Source: Agrilactobacillus fermenti
GTDB taxonomy: Bacteria > Bacillota > Bacilli > Lactobacillales > Lactobacillaceae
Assembly (NCBI RefSeq): GCF_021030645.1
Contig: NZ_JACGCJ010000025.1
Coordinates: forward strand, 1-41,125
DNA: 41,125 bases
Direction of reading: 5' to 3'
The translations under genes and the position numbers were made by a program. Positions 1 to 8,458 of this stretch are shown here, in pieces (the first letter of the stretch is position 1; the number at the start of each line of letters is the position of its first letter). The notes beneath the pieces were generated by a model, which was given only the letters and a program-made list of their open reading frames with translations, made no database searches and was not told the DNA's origin.

Positions 1-58
1 GTAGGCCAATGAAATGAAGTTTCTCATCAATAGAATATCTGGAACCTTTTCGGCCCAT
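1..58 (-). CDS. Transposase-like HTH protein, 5' fragment (IS end)
   Basis: Nineteen codons are visible before the window edge, beginning MGRKGSRYSIDEKLHF. A small basic N-terminus of this kind resembles the helix-turn-helix OrfA of IS3-family elements, but the fragment is too short to be certain. A strong ribosome site (AGGAAGGAG, around 67-76) precedes the ATG at 58. The gene is cut by the window edge. Its position at the end, opposite an IS30 fragment at the other end, fits a contig broken at repeated insertion sequences. The family assignment is inference. Confidence 0.5.
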   Translation of the reverse strand, partial: MGRKGSRYSIDEKLHFIGL

Positions 59-82
59 AAAAAATACTCCTTCCTAAGCAAA

Positions 83-116
83 CAGGTTTTAATTATTTAC
101 CTGTCTACTTAAGTAG
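83..116. repeat. Inverted repeats upstream of the IS-like gene
   Basis: There is a 12-bp palindrome CTACTTAAGTAG at 105-116. CAGGT at 83-87 is complementary to ACCTG at 99-103. They lie between the transposase-like start and the end of the 275-residue gene, so they may belong to the insertion-sequence terminus or its promoter. No target duplication can be seen because only one end of the element is in the window. Confidence 0.35.
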
Positions 117-135
117 GAGTATAGCCATCATTATA

Positions 136-963
136 TCATTTATTTGAAATAATATTACTGGATTCATCATTTCGGCGTGCGTTTGCCCGAGCAAAAACTG
201 CTGCCAAACTCATTTCATCATCAAGATAAGCAAACATCACGATAGCCATTATCTCCAGTCTGGTAAAACAACTATGCGTCATATTACGCTTTTGCAGCCA
301 CGAACCAAATCTCAACAAAAAATCCTCTAATTGAAGATCTAATTGTTCTAAAAAGAAGCGCAGCTCTTGAATCTCATAGCTTGGATACTTTTGCGATAAT
401 TGCCACCCATGTATCCCTTCATAGCCTGAAGATGGCTCACTTAATTCATGATAAAATACCGCCTGCAAGGTTTCTAAAGCAGCATCATATTTACCTAAAT
501 GTTGTAATAATTTGATTTTATGTTTTTGCAGCAGCAAGGCTGTCAGCATATCGGTACGTTGTTGTGCTTGCTGCACACCATGATCCAACAAACTCAAGAT
601 CCACTCCCAGGGTTTCCCTTCTGGGTGACGCCGACAAATACGTGCCATGTGCTTCAGATCTACGACGCCAGGGATAAAGTTTTCGTGAACTAAGCGGTAG
701 TGCCGATACCCAGCTACCCACCGCTGTCCTTTTGGCGTCAACTGGCAAACCTTTGTCTGAGTTAGCTCTTGTGCTGTGCCATCTGTTGTGACAGTTGGTT
801 CATCACCAAACCTTAGATAGTGCAAACGCTGAGCAAAATTCACGTAAAACGTAAAATTTATCCGATACCGATCCCACCAGTACCGTTGCTCAGCCGCCGC
901 TGTGAATTCTTGCTGATCGATCAACACCAAAAATAAGCGGAACTTATTTGGTAGTTGCACCAT
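136..963 (-). CDS. Hypothetical protein downstream of lysP
   Basis: A 275-residue soluble protein with no signal peptide or membrane segment. I do not recognise its family. It is rich in aromatic residues near the N-terminus (for example YWWDRYR). It has a central helical stretch with repeated Leu/Gln (about 140-175), an acidic region near 175-200 and a basic tail. The ATG at 963 has an AAAGGGG ribosome site. It lies only 12 nt after the permease stop codon, so the two genes are probably co-transcribed. The insertion-sequence fragment begins just beyond its stop codon. The gene may be intact, but a truncated 3' end cannot be excluded. Function unknown. Confidence 0.7.
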   Translation of the reverse strand: MVQLPNKFRLFLVLIDQQEFTAAAEQRYWWDRYRINFTFYVNFAQRLHYLRFGDEPTVTTDGTAQELTQTKVCQLTPKGQRWVAGYRHYRLVHENFIPGVVDLKHMARICRRHPEGKPWEWILSLLDHGVQQAQQRTDMLTALLLQKHKIKLLQHLGKYDAALETLQAVFYHELSEPSSGYEGIHGWQLSQKYPSYEIQELRFFLEQLDLQLEDFLLRFGSWLQKRNMTHSCFTRLEIMAIVMFAYLDDEMSLAAVFARANARRNDESSNIISNK

Positions 964-975
964 TTACACGCCCCT

Positions 976-2490
976 TTAATGTGCTTGTTTTTGCTTTTCT
1001 GCATTTCTAGCACGCTTAGCGGCCTGCTTTCTAGCAAAGTCAGGATCATCCTTGTGGGGTGTTAGATCCACTTTTTCTAACGGAATCACTTTTGTCTTAT
1101 ATTTAACTTTATAGTAGATATAAAGGACAAGAAATAGCGGAATCGACATATAACTAATCGATAAATGTTCCCAATTCAATGTCTTCAAAGCCGGAATATC
1201 CTGTCCCACAATGACGATAATACTTAAAACCATCGCCAAAATGGGTCCAAAAGGAAACCACTTGGCCTTATAAACTAATTGATCCATCTCATAACCTTGT
1301 TTGTAGAAAGCTTTACGGAACCGATAATGAGATATTGCAATGCCTAGCCAAGCAATGAAACCAGTCAACCCGCTGGCTGCCACAAGTAAAGTATACACAT
1401 GTGGCCCCAAAATACTCGTCAGTAGTGTAAAGGCGCCAACAAAAGTTGTGAGCAATAGCGCCATCAATGGGACACCACGCCGGCTAGTACGTGAAAACGT
1501 CCTTGCAGCTTGTCCCTCTTTGCCCATTGCCCAAAGCATACGTGTTGCGGCGTACATACCAGAGTTAGCCGCTGAAATAACTGAAGTTAAAATGACCGCA
1601 TTCATCACACTAGCTGCTGCTGCCAGACCAATTCGCTGGAACACTAGCGTGAAAGGACTGGTAGCAATATCCTGTGCACTGGATCCCAATAATTTAGGGC
1701 TCGTATAAGGAATTAAGGCAGCAATAATGAAGATCGCTAAAATATAAAATAGAAGGATGCGCCAAAATACCTGTTTGATAGCTTTAGGAATACTCTTTTC
1801 CGGTGTCGCTGATTCACCAGCAGTGATCCCGATCAATTCGGTCCCCTGAAATGAGAAGCCAGCAACAACAAAGACACTCAAAATAGCAGGTATTCCCCCA
1901 ACAAACGGGCCCTGTTTATATGTAAAGTTTTTCAAGCCTACTGGACCATGACCGCCGAGGATGCCAAAAATAGTTAAAACACCAACAACCAGGAAGATAA
2001 TAACTGTCATGACTTTGACCAGGGCCAGCCAATACTCCGTCTCACCAAACGACTTGACAGAAATAACGTTGATCAAAAAAATCAAAGCTAGGAAGAAGAC
2101 ACTGATTGCCCAGTTTGGCCAACTTGGGAACCAAAATTGTACGATAATTGCTGTCGTACTAATATCTACTGCCAGCGTGATTGCCCAGTTAAACCAGTAA
2201 TTCCATCCCAGTGCAAAACCAAGTGCTGGATCGACAAATCGAGTGGCATATGTGGCAAATGAACCAGAAACTGGCAAAAATGTTGCCATTTCACCTAAGC
2301 TGGTCATCAAGAAGTAAACCATGATCCCGATACCGATATAAGCAACTAATGCCCCACCCGGACCAGCTTGGGAAATAGCAGAACCACTAGCTACAAATAA
2401 GCCAGTCCCAATGCTACCGCCCATGGCGATCATGGATAGATGACGGGTTTTTAGTTCTCGTTTGACCTCGTCATGCGTGTTTGAATTCAA
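976..2490 (-). CDS. lysP: Lysine-specific permease (APC family)
   Basis: A 504-residue APC-superfamily amino acid permease with about twelve membrane helices. The N-terminal signature GGSIGTGLFVASG (about 25-37), the segment GFSFQGTELIGI near 210-220 and the segment GFIAWLGIAISHYRFR near 380 closely follow the lysine permease LysP. It should import lysine, or a related cationic amino acid, by proton symport at the cytoplasmic membrane. The start is a TTG at 2490 preceded by AGGGGG at normal spacing. It is divergent from the Mga-family regulator and is followed 12 nt later by the 275-residue gene. The leader is too short for a lysine riboswitch. Length is usual for the family. Substrate is inferred from similarity. 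Confidence 0.9.
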   Translation of the reverse strand: MNSNTHDEVKRELKTRHLSMIAMGGSIGTGLFVASGSAISQAGPGGALVAYIGIGIMVYFLMTSLGEMATFLPVSGSFATYATRFVDPALGFALGWNYWFNWAITLAVDISTTAIIVQFWFPSWPNWAISVFFLALIFLINVISVKSFGETEYWLALVKVMTVIIFLVVGVLTIFGILGGHGPVGLKNFTYKQGPFVGGIPAILSVFVVAGFSFQGTELIGITAGESATPEKSIPKAIKQVFWRILLFYILAIFIIAALIPYTSPKLLGSSAQDIATSPFTLVFQRIGLAAAASVMNAVILTSVISAANSGMYAATRMLWAMGKEGQAARTFSRTSRRGVPLMALLLTTFVGAFTLLTSILGPHVYTLLVAASGLTGFIAWLGIAISHYRFRKAFYKQGYEMDQLVYKAKWFPFGPILAMVLSIIVIVGQDIPALKTLNWEHLSISYMSIPLFLVLYIYYKVKYKTKVIPLEKVDLTPHKDDPDFARKQAAKRARNAEKQKQAH

Positions 2491-2580
2491 AACTTTGCCC
2501 CCTAAGCAAATTACGTCGATTACGAATTAATAACTAAATTAGATTATCTTAAAAAAAGCTAAACGTCAATATGTCCACTA

Positions 2581-2609
2581 TTGTACTTTTAATTTTGTTT
2601 TCCTATAAT
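2581..2609 (+). promoter_or_regulatory. Promoter of the Mga-family regulator
   Basis: TTGTAC at 2581-2586 and TATAAT at 2604-2609 are separated by exactly 17 nt, a near-consensus sigma-A promoter. The last two bases of the -10 are the first two of the most upstream in-frame ATG (2608), so that ATG cannot be the translation start if this promoter is used. Confidence 0.65.
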
Positions 2610-2676
2610 GAAGTTGAATGTGCTTCAAAACGTTAGGGATTCATATCATTTATTGCACCAAATCACTTGGAAGTTG

Positions 2677-4197
2677 GTGAGTCATATTTTCGAAGAATTA
2701 TTTTTTAACAAAGCAGATAACGAAAAATTTCAAATGTTTCGTGTGCTAAACACCCTGGATGCCGAAACATTCACACTTAACGATATTGGTACGGAAATGC
2801 ATATGTCCTATCAAAAGACCTACAATATCTACCAAGGTCTACTAGATGATATGTTTGCCCTTGATCCTGAAATTAAAGAAGAGAATTTAAACAAAAAAAA
2901 TATTTCCGCAGCCAATTTTCCTGTGTCAGTCGATAGTTACCGTCTTTTTCTACTAAAAGGCAGTATTATTTTTCAAGCATTTGACTACGCTTTTCAAACA
3001 CAAACCCCTTCAATTGATGAATTCTGTAACACACACTTTATTAGTAAATCGACCCTTTTGCGAAAAATGGCTAAATTACGGGAATTTATGAATAGCTACT
3101 CCATGTCGATCTCAACCACCAATTTACGTTTCGAAGGTGACGAACGCCAAGTCCGTTTCTTTATTTTTTGTATCTACTGGATCGGCTTTCACGGACAAGA
3201 ATGGCCCTTGCGTTTTATTGATTTCAACTCCGTACGTCCTGTTGTCCGCCGGGCCAACACGGCAGTGAATGATCCCATTTTAGAGTTACAAAACATTTTA
3301 TTTTTTGCCATCTCCCGCGTTCGTATCGTTAATGGCTATTTAATTGAAGACATGAGTGCCTTCAATTCGTTTTTCTATGATGATAACGAAAAACAGCACC
3401 CTTTCCTAACTAACGATGACTATCCGCGGTTAACTTATGATGATCTATTAAATGAAAGTTTGTATTTTTATTTCTATGATATCGTGACCGGTCGCGTGGA
3501 ACATTTACCAGACGAATCAACGCGCTACTTATATCAATATAACCGCGAACATAATACGGTGCTTTGGCAATTTACAGATGAATTTTTTGATTTTATTGCC
3601 GACTATTATGATGTAAATTCTAAAGTCCAGGAGCGCGCTTTAAACACGAATGTCCAACTCGTCAGTAATTTGATGCGTCTAGTCTTGAGCTACGAAGTTA
3701 TGAAAATTCCTCGGATTAAATTAATCGATTTTTATGATCCTGAACGCCTAGAATATAAACAATCTACCCTGTGGGATATCATCACCTTATTTTTTGAACG
3801 TAAAAAGCGGCAGCATCGTTTTGAAAATTTAATGCCCTTTCAAGAATCCTTAACCAGTGAAATTTACTATCTAATGTTACCGTATCTAAAAGTCTTAAAG
3901 ACTGGTCAATTAGTCAAAGTCAAAGTCCTGATTGAACGCGGTGATTTGGTCAGTCGTGATATTTTCATTTTCTTAGAAGATTTGAATAACATCACGATCC
4001 TACCTCGAAACGCCCCTTTGGATGATGCTGATCTGATCATCACTTCTTTGGACACGCCTTCCCAATTGGACGATGTCTTACCACCGAATATTGATCGGCA
4101 CAAAGTCATCAAATGGAACTTAGACGCCCGAGATATTGATTTTTACAATTTATATTTAAAAATCAAACATCGTTTTTTAGAAAAAATCAGTCGCTAG
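2677..4197 (+). CDS. Mga-family transcriptional regulator
   Basis: About 506 residues. The N-terminal part carries two HTH-like segments: one near residues 20-45 after FEELFFNKADNEKFQMFRVL, with TLNDIGTEMHMSYQKTYNIY, and one near 105-135 with the SKSTLLRKMAKLREF recognition helix. This is the layout of Mga/AtxA-type virulence and surface-protein activators. The long C-terminal part matches the regulatory PRD/EIIB-like half of the family. The start is uncertain. The upstream ATG at 2608 lies inside the -10 box and has no ribosome site, so I chose GTG at 2677; TTG at 2653 is an alternative. It stands beside the WxL array and is the best local candidate for its activator. That regulatory link is inference. 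Confidence 0.8.
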   Translation: MSHIFEELFFNKADNEKFQMFRVLNTLDAETFTLNDIGTEMHMSYQKTYNIYQGLLDDMFALDPEIKEENLNKKNISAANFPVSVDSYRLFLLKGSIIFQAFDYAFQTQTPSIDEFCNTHFISKSTLLRKMAKLREFMNSYSMSISTTNLRFEGDERQVRFFIFCIYWIGFHGQEWPLRFIDFNSVRPVVRRANTAVNDPILELQNILFFAISRVRIVNGYLIEDMSAFNSFFYDDNEKQHPFLTNDDYPRLTYDDLLNESLYFYFYDIVTGRVEHLPDESTRYLYQYNREHNTVLWQFTDEFFDFIADYYDVNSKVQERALNTNVQLVSNLMRLVLSYEVMKIPRIKLIDFYDPERLEYKQSTLWDIITLFFERKKRQHRFENLMPFQESLTSEIYYLMLPYLKVLKTGQLVKVKVLIERGDLVSRDIFIFLEDLNNITILPRNAPLDDADLIITSLDTPSQLDDVLPPNIDRHKVIKWNLDARDIDFYNLYLKIKHRFLEKISR

Positions 4198-4224
4198 AAG
4201 TGTTCACTAAAAATATGCTTACTT

Positions 4225-4275
4225 AATAGGGATCCTGAAACAAAACTTCCGCTTTGTTTCAAGACCCCTATTTGT
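4225..4275 (+). terminator. Intrinsic terminator of the Mga-family gene
   Basis: The stem AATAGGG...TGAAACAAA pairs with TTTGTTTCA...CCCTATT around a short loop and is followed by TTGTTTT on the plus strand. It lies 28 nt after the Mga stop codon. It may also stop minus-strand transcripts from the WxLIP gene, although the T-run on that side is poor. Confidence 0.75.
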
Positions 4276-4290
4276 TTTACAACAATTAAA

Positions 4291-4367
4291 TTTTAACCGT
4301 GTTTCAAAAGGAAATGCCCTCACCGAATAACGAATGGCTCATTGGTATGTTTAGCGTTTCCGTTTTG
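4291..4367 (-). repeat. Degenerate copy of the 3'-UTR structured element
   Basis: Read on the minus strand, CAAAA-C-GGAAA (4367-4357, inside the last codons of the WxLIP gene) pairs with TTTCCTTTTG (4314-4305). A short AATG-AGC-CATT hairpin lies between the arms. The 3' tail GAAACACGGTTAAAA matches the tails of the full copies near 12590, 18210 and 19170. The internal arms are much reduced, so this is a relic or a short variant. Confidence 0.5.
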
Positions 4368-5451
4368 ATTGACGCTTTGTTTTTTTACCAGCATTTATAC
4401 CCCGTCGATATAAAAACACCATCAGAACAGCAGCTAAAATTAACCCGCTAAGTCCTAGTAAGACCCACAGCCAAGTATAATCATGTTTCGGTGTGATATA
4501 CCGATTAGCTTGCTGCGCTTGAGCTGCACTAACCGTAAAGTTCCGTTTAAATTTCCAAGTTCGCGTCTCCTGTTTTAAAGTCATTCGTAAAGTGTAGTTT
4601 CCAGGTTGAATCGTGCGTTTTCCCCAACTGATAGGGATATTGGTATTGGAATTGGGAGCGAAACTATAGTTTAATTTGGCCGCTCGCTTTACGATCTCAG
4701 AACTGCCGCGTCGATACACAGCTGCTTGAATATTCAAGCTTTTATTTGAAATCACTTGTGGCTGAAAATTTTGTAAATTAGCTAAAACCGCTGGATTTGG
4801 GCCCTGCGCACGGACGGTCACTTGCCGCAAACGAAAATCAGGCAAAACTTGAGCAACATCGCCAACCCCAACACCTAAACCTATGTAAATCCCATATGTA
4901 TTATACGTGCTGATGTGTTTTCGTTTCATAGCCCCTGTTAAAGCCTGTCGATTAGCTTCCGGCGACCAGATATAAAAACTACCCAACAACTGCCCAGCAA
5001 ATTTCGTCGTTCTCGGAATGGTCAGCTGTTGCGTCAAAATTCGGTGTTCATTAGGTTCCAAGGTGATTCGCTGGGTTTTTAAGCCCAAGTCAGCCATCTT
5101 GAAAGGTAAAGTTGGATCACCTGGTCCTTGATGCGGTACGTAACTGATATTGCCCTGATTATCCGTTGAGGCAAAGACTGGTTTGATCACTAAAGAAACC
5201 TCATTATTGGAGGTATTCTGCAGTTCAATATTTGTCGGTACACTTTGCCCCGGCTGTAACTTAAAATCAAAGTAGGCCGTATTCTTCTGCGCTTGCTGTT
5301 CCGGAATAACTGGCTGAATAATCACTGGCACATTCGGCACACTATAAGCAAATGCTGACTTAGGTCGTACCAATACACCAATTACACCAAATATGATCCA
5401 AAAAAAAACAAGCCCAAAATGTAACTTGTTTTTTTTACCAAACTGATTCAT
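4351..5451 (-). CDS. WxL-interacting protein (DUF916/DUF3324)
   Basis: About 366 residues from the ATG at 5451, which has AGAGGAT upstream; longer upstream starts would overlap the preceding gene. Signal peptide (LHFGLVFFWIIFGVIGVLV... ending near SAFA), then the DUF916 peptidoglycan-binding domain (about 40-165) and the DUF3324 partner-binding domain (about 170-300) with the FAPNSNTNIPISWGK signature. A C-terminal membrane helix and a very basic tail (KKTKRQSKRKR) follow. It should sit in the membrane facing outward and hold WxL partners at the wall. It starts 13 nt after the stop of its WxL partner (5465-6295). It resembles the protein at 14764-15879 (shared FYIWSP and PDFRLR stretches), pointing to duplication. 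Confidence 0.88.
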   Translation of the reverse strand: MNQFGKKNKLHFGLVFFWIIFGVIGVLVRPKSAFAYSVPNVPVIIQPVIPEQQAQKNTAYFDFKLQPGQSVPTNIELQNTSNNEVSLVIKPVFASTDNQGNISYVPHQGPGDPTLPFKMADLGLKTQRITLEPNEHRILTQQLTIPRTTKFAGQLLGSFYIWSPEANRQALTGAMKRKHISTYNTYGIYIGLGVGVGDVAQVLPDFRLRQVTVRAQGPNPAVLANLQNFQPQVISNKSLNIQAAVYRRGSSEIVKRAAKLNYSFAPNSNTNIPISWGKRTIQPGNYTLRMTLKQETRTWKFKRNFTVSAAQAQQANRYITPKHDYTWLWVLLGLSGLILAAVLMVFLYRRGINAGKKTKRQSKRKR

Positions 5452-5464
5452 ACATATCCTCTCA

Positions 5465-6295
5465 CTATGAAAATGGGCCACTGCCCAAGCTCCAGTCCAT
5501 TCGTGCCACATAATGGCCCTTGTCTTGATCTGTAATCGGTACGAATAAATGAGCCGACTCGTTCTTAGAAAAATCAACGCCCCAAGTACCGGTGCCCTGA
5601 CCTTGGTCAGCTGCTAGAACTTTCATCTCGCCCCCAGGTGAAACACTCAAATCCGACTGCAGTGTTGGTGCATGATCCGAAGTCCCTGCATAACTAAACG
5701 TGCCATCACCCTGAGACGAGTATGTGCCTGGACCCACCTTGATATTACTGGCATCAAAAGATAATACTGCATGGTTCAAATAAGTCGCATTGGATGTATC
5801 CAATTGTCCTTGACTATTGACCGCTTTAAAACTTTTCAATGCTAGCGTCAGATTATAGCCTTGAGCATTTGCTGCTTGATCTGTTCGGGCATCAGTAACA
5901 ACCAAATTTCGACCAGGACCTGATTTAGAACCTGCTGCAGCCAGTGGCAACTTCGTCCCCAAAGTTATTGGTGTACTAGTTGAGGTATCTGAATTAGAGA
6001 TCGCATTGCCTAAGCCAAAATCAAAGTTCGGCACAAAATTCAAAGCTAAATTACCCGGATACTTACTGTAGTCAAACCCAATACCTAATTGTGAGATACC
6101 TGACGCACTGCCATCGGTTGGAACCACCGCGTCATTATCTGAGAGACGTGCAGATCCACTTTCTTCACCAGCAGGCACCACGCCGTTTAAAGCGCTTCTA
6201 GGGTCAGTCCCTGCACCCAATGCCTTAGTTACCGGTAACACCAATGAACTCAAAATAAGCACACTTGAAAAAAGTGATAATTTTCTAATCTTCAT
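5465..6295 (-). CDS. WxL-domain surface protein
   Basis: A 276-residue secreted protein: signal peptide (to about ALGA), then a WxL wall-binding domain that fills most of the protein. Conserved parts are LALNFVPNFDFG (about 83-95), GTWGVDFSKN near 232 and the terminal motif MDWSLGSGPFS. The first WxL position reads GYNLTLALKSF, with Tyr replacing Trp. WxL domains bind peptidoglycan non-covalently. GGAAGGAGG precedes the ATG. Its own promoter-like region lies at 6332-6381, and the WxLIP partner follows 13 nt downstream. Confidence 0.9.
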   Translation of the reverse strand: MKIRKLSLFSSVLILSSLVLPVTKALGAGTDPRSALNGVVPAGEESGSARLSDNDAVVPTDGSASGISQLGIGFDYSKYPGNLALNFVPNFDFGLGNAISNSDTSTSTPITLGTKLPLAAAGSKSGPGRNLVVTDARTDQAANAQGYNLTLALKSFKAVNSQGQLDTSNATYLNHAVLSFDASNIKVGPGTYSSQGDGTFSYAGTSDHAPTLQSDLSVSPGGEMKVLAADQGQGTGTWGVDFSKNESAHLFVPITDQDKGHYVARMDWSLGSGPFS

Positions 6296-6331
6296 GGTGA
6301 TACCTCCTTCCGCCCAATATTCCTACTCTTT

Positions 6332-6381
6332 AGTATAATTTTTTTAGACCTATTTTGCCATTCAATTTCACAAAAGAATGC
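6332..6381 (-). promoter_or_regulatory. csc-type promoter with upstream box
   Basis: On the minus strand TATACT (6337-6332) is preceded by 23 nt without a consensus -35, and then by an AT-rich box at 6381-6361 containing ATTCTTTTGTGAAATTG. Box and spacing resemble those upstream of the other surface genes, for example 28758-28778. It would drive the WxL gene at 5465-6295. Function of the box is inferred. Confidence 0.45.
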
Positions 6382-6405
6382 TTTCAATAACTGGTATCTG
6401 CTTAA

Positions 6406-7446
6406 TCAACGGCCGCCTCTTTTTTTACCTTTATAGTAAATAACCCAACTAAAGACAACCAGTAATATCAAAATAAGCAACCCCGCAATGATGAATAGCG
6501 GCCAATAATTCGGTTGGATCTGCTGATTTTGGCGATTTAACTGTCCAGCTTGCTGATCAGTAATAGTAAAATGACGACGAAACCGCCAAGATTGCGATTT
6601 CGTTTTAAAATCATAAATTGCTTCGTAATCTCCAGCCACAACTCGGTTGGGCTGCCAGCACAAGGATAACTCAAAATTAGAATTAGCGGCCATACTCAAA
6701 TTGCTCTGTTGCGTTGAAAATACCTTTTTACCTTTGTTCGTGCGCACTTGAAACTTCAATGTCATGGCCGTCAATAGATTTGGTTTAATGTTACGCACTA
6801 AAGTATTCAAATAAGGCATGGTGGCGTAGGCATTGATTTGCGGCCGCCCTACCGTTAATTCGGGGCGAATTTTTTCCTGACCGCCATTCACACTGACTAA
6901 AGCTGGAAAGGCATAATTTACTTTATTCGTGATATCAGCTTTGCTTGAACCAGGGTTTTTCACGCTCCCCGCCGTTAAAGATGACACTTGATAGCCCCCC
7001 ATGATCAAACCCACAAAATCTTTATCTTTGGGTGTGGTCACATTAAACGTGACCGTTTGTTCGCCATGTGGGGGCAGTGTGATGGTCTGAGTTGGGCCAG
7101 TCAACTGGGTAAACTTATGTTTCAGCGATTTATCACTCTTCCCTGGCCGGCTCGTATAGACCGCATGACCATCTGAGCTAGTAGTCGCCACAATTGGTTT
7201 AACTTGAATTTTGTTGGGTACAGCCATTAGATTTTGAACCAATATTTGCGTGGTGGTTTGCTGACCCGTTTGAAGATTCAACTCAAAATATTGATTATCC
7301 ATTGTCGATTGATCATCAGATGTTACCTGAGCCGTAAATGATGGTGCTGCTGCTTGAACTGCTTGTTTCGGCACCAATATCAACATAAAAAAAGCTAACG
7401 TAGCACCCAAACCCAAGATAATAGCGTTCCGTTTATTTACCAACAA
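6406..7446 (-). CDS. WxL-interacting protein (DUF916/DUF3324)
   Basis: A 346-residue membrane protein: signal peptide (IILGLGATLAFFMLILVP...AVQA), DUF916 domain about 35-155 containing the LNLQTGQQTTTQILVQN segment, DUF3324 domain about 165-295, C-terminal membrane helix (YWPLFIIAGLLILILLVVFSW) and a short basic tail. The usual APNS-WGK signature is altered to AANSNFELSLCWQP and contains an unusual cysteine. The start is TTG at 7446, with AAGGGA upstream. It is separated from its WxL partner (7584-8267) by an intrinsic terminator, so its expression is probably lower. Confidence 0.86.
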   Translation of the reverse strand: MLVNKRNAIILGLGATLAFFMLILVPKQAVQAAAPSFTAQVTSDDQSTMDNQYFELNLQTGQQTTTQILVQNLMAVPNKIQVKPIVATTSSDGHAVYTSRPGKSDKSLKHKFTQLTGPTQTITLPPHGEQTVTFNVTTPKDKDFVGLIMGGYQVSSLTAGSVKNPGSSKADITNKVNYAFPALVSVNGGQEKIRPELTVGRPQINAYATMPYLNTLVRNIKPNLLTAMTLKFQVRTNKGKKVFSTQQSNLSMAANSNFELSLCWQPNRVVAGDYEAIYDFKTKSQSWRFRRHFTITDQQAGQLNRQNQQIQPNYWPLFIIAGLLILILLVVFSWVIYYKGKKRGGR

Positions 7447-7457
7447 ATCAATCCCTT

Positions 7458-7503
7458 ACAAAAATAGGGCTAAAACAAAACCATCGTCTTGTTTCAAAGC
7501 CCT
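7458..7503 (-). terminator. Intergenic terminator between WxL and WxLIP genes
   Basis: Minus strand: AGGGCTTTGAAACAA pairs with TTGTTTTAGCCCT, followed by ATTTTTG. It lies after the WxL gene at 7584 and only 12 nt before the TTG start of the WxLIP gene, so it may act as a partial terminator that lowers downstream expression. Confidence 0.7.
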
Positions 7504-7583
7504 GTCTAACTATACTTATTTAATATTTGTTTTAAAATAACTGTTTTTTTAAGTTCACTTAAATAGATCTAGGCCGTAAAATA

Positions 7584-8267
7584 CTATCCATTCGTCGTTG
7601 GGCTTTTCGGGCTTGCTGAAAGCGTCCAAGTAATTGGCGCCACAAACTGGCCTTGCTTTTGATAATTTGGACCAATATAAAACTCAGCTGATGTTTTAGG
7701 ATTAAATGAGATTCGATAAGTTCCAGCCTCTGCACCATTACTACCAACACTAGAAAAAACCTGTTTTGTCTCACCCTGTCGAATAATCCCTGATGAGGTA
7801 TCATCCGAAATAATATCTGTGGATTCCCAGGTATCATTACTATTATCCGTCTTTATCTTTTGCATTTGATCCTTATCAATTGACCACTTCATATAAGTAT
7901 CTGCTGGTAGTGTATTACTACTATCTGCCAGTTTATTGGTAAATGTACTGTAACTTGCAGTGACCTGCCACTTATTCATTCCACCATCATTACGGACGAC
8001 CAACGAACGACCCATACCATCACTATCAGTCGAATCGCTCGCCTCATCCAACAATTGAAACCCATGACTCGTATCATAATCAGGTGCATTAAACCCAAAG
8101 TCAAAGTTTGGAACTTGTACCAACGACAGGCCACCAATAAACTCAACACTTGCTGATGTAGTGGCCGTCGTCCCATCGGCGCGAACAACTTTTTTTGTTT
8201 CTGCAGCAGTGCTCAGTGCCCCTATCACACCTACACTGACTAACAAGAGTTTCTCCCACTTACGCAC
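7584..8267 (-). CDS. Small WxL-domain surface protein
   Basis: A 227-residue secreted protein, the shortest WxL protein in the array. It starts at GTG (8267) behind AGAGGGGGG. The signal peptide ends near KKVVRA. The WxL domain shows LSLVQVPNFDFGF (about 48-60), the first motif NKWQVTASYSTF (WQV, Trp kept) near 104 and the second motif PITWTLSAS near 216, followed by a short Pro/Thr tail. It is expected to be secreted and bound to peptidoglycan. It has a csc-type promoter region at 8299-8348 and is followed by a terminator before the WxLIP gene. Confidence 0.88.
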   Translation of the reverse strand: MRKWEKLLLVSVGVIGALSTAAETKKVVRADGTTATTSASVEFIGGLSLVQVPNFDFGFNAPDYDTSHGFQLLDEASDSTDSDGMGRSLVVRNDGGMNKWQVTASYSTFTNKLADSSNTLPADTYMKWSIDKDQMQKIKTDNSNDTWESTDIISDDTSSGIIRQGETKQVFSSVGSNGAEAGTYRISFNPKTSAEFYIGPNYQKQGQFVAPITWTLSASPKSPTTNG

Positions 8268-8298
8268 TACTACATCCCCCCTCTATCATTCACTCTAA

Positions 8299-8348
8299 AG
8301 TATACACAATCTGTTTGCCTGTTTACTGCCAATCTGTAATAACAATTC
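8299..8348 (-). promoter_or_regulatory. csc-type promoter with upstream box
   Basis: Minus strand: TATACT (8304-8299), a 23-nt spacer, then the box at 8348-8328 reading GAATTGTTATTACAG-ATTGGC. It matches 15 of 21 positions of the box at 28758-28778. No consensus -35 is present. It would drive the WxL gene at 7584-8267. Confidence 0.5.
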
Positions 8349-8458
8349 TTATTAAAAATGAAACAAATAATAATATTGCCCCACTAATAATGGCTAATTC
8401 ATTTGGTCCCAAAATACTGGTATTAAAAGAGTTATGTATGTGAACAGATCGTTTTCGA

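Noticed and set aside
2491-2580. Possible lysine riboswitch upstream of lysP
   Set aside because: The leader is only about 100 nt and shows none of the multi-helix structure of a lysine riboswitch.
7559-7837. 92-codon frame overlapping the 3' part of the WxL gene
   Set aside because: The other frame encodes a complete WxL domain; this one is a shadow.
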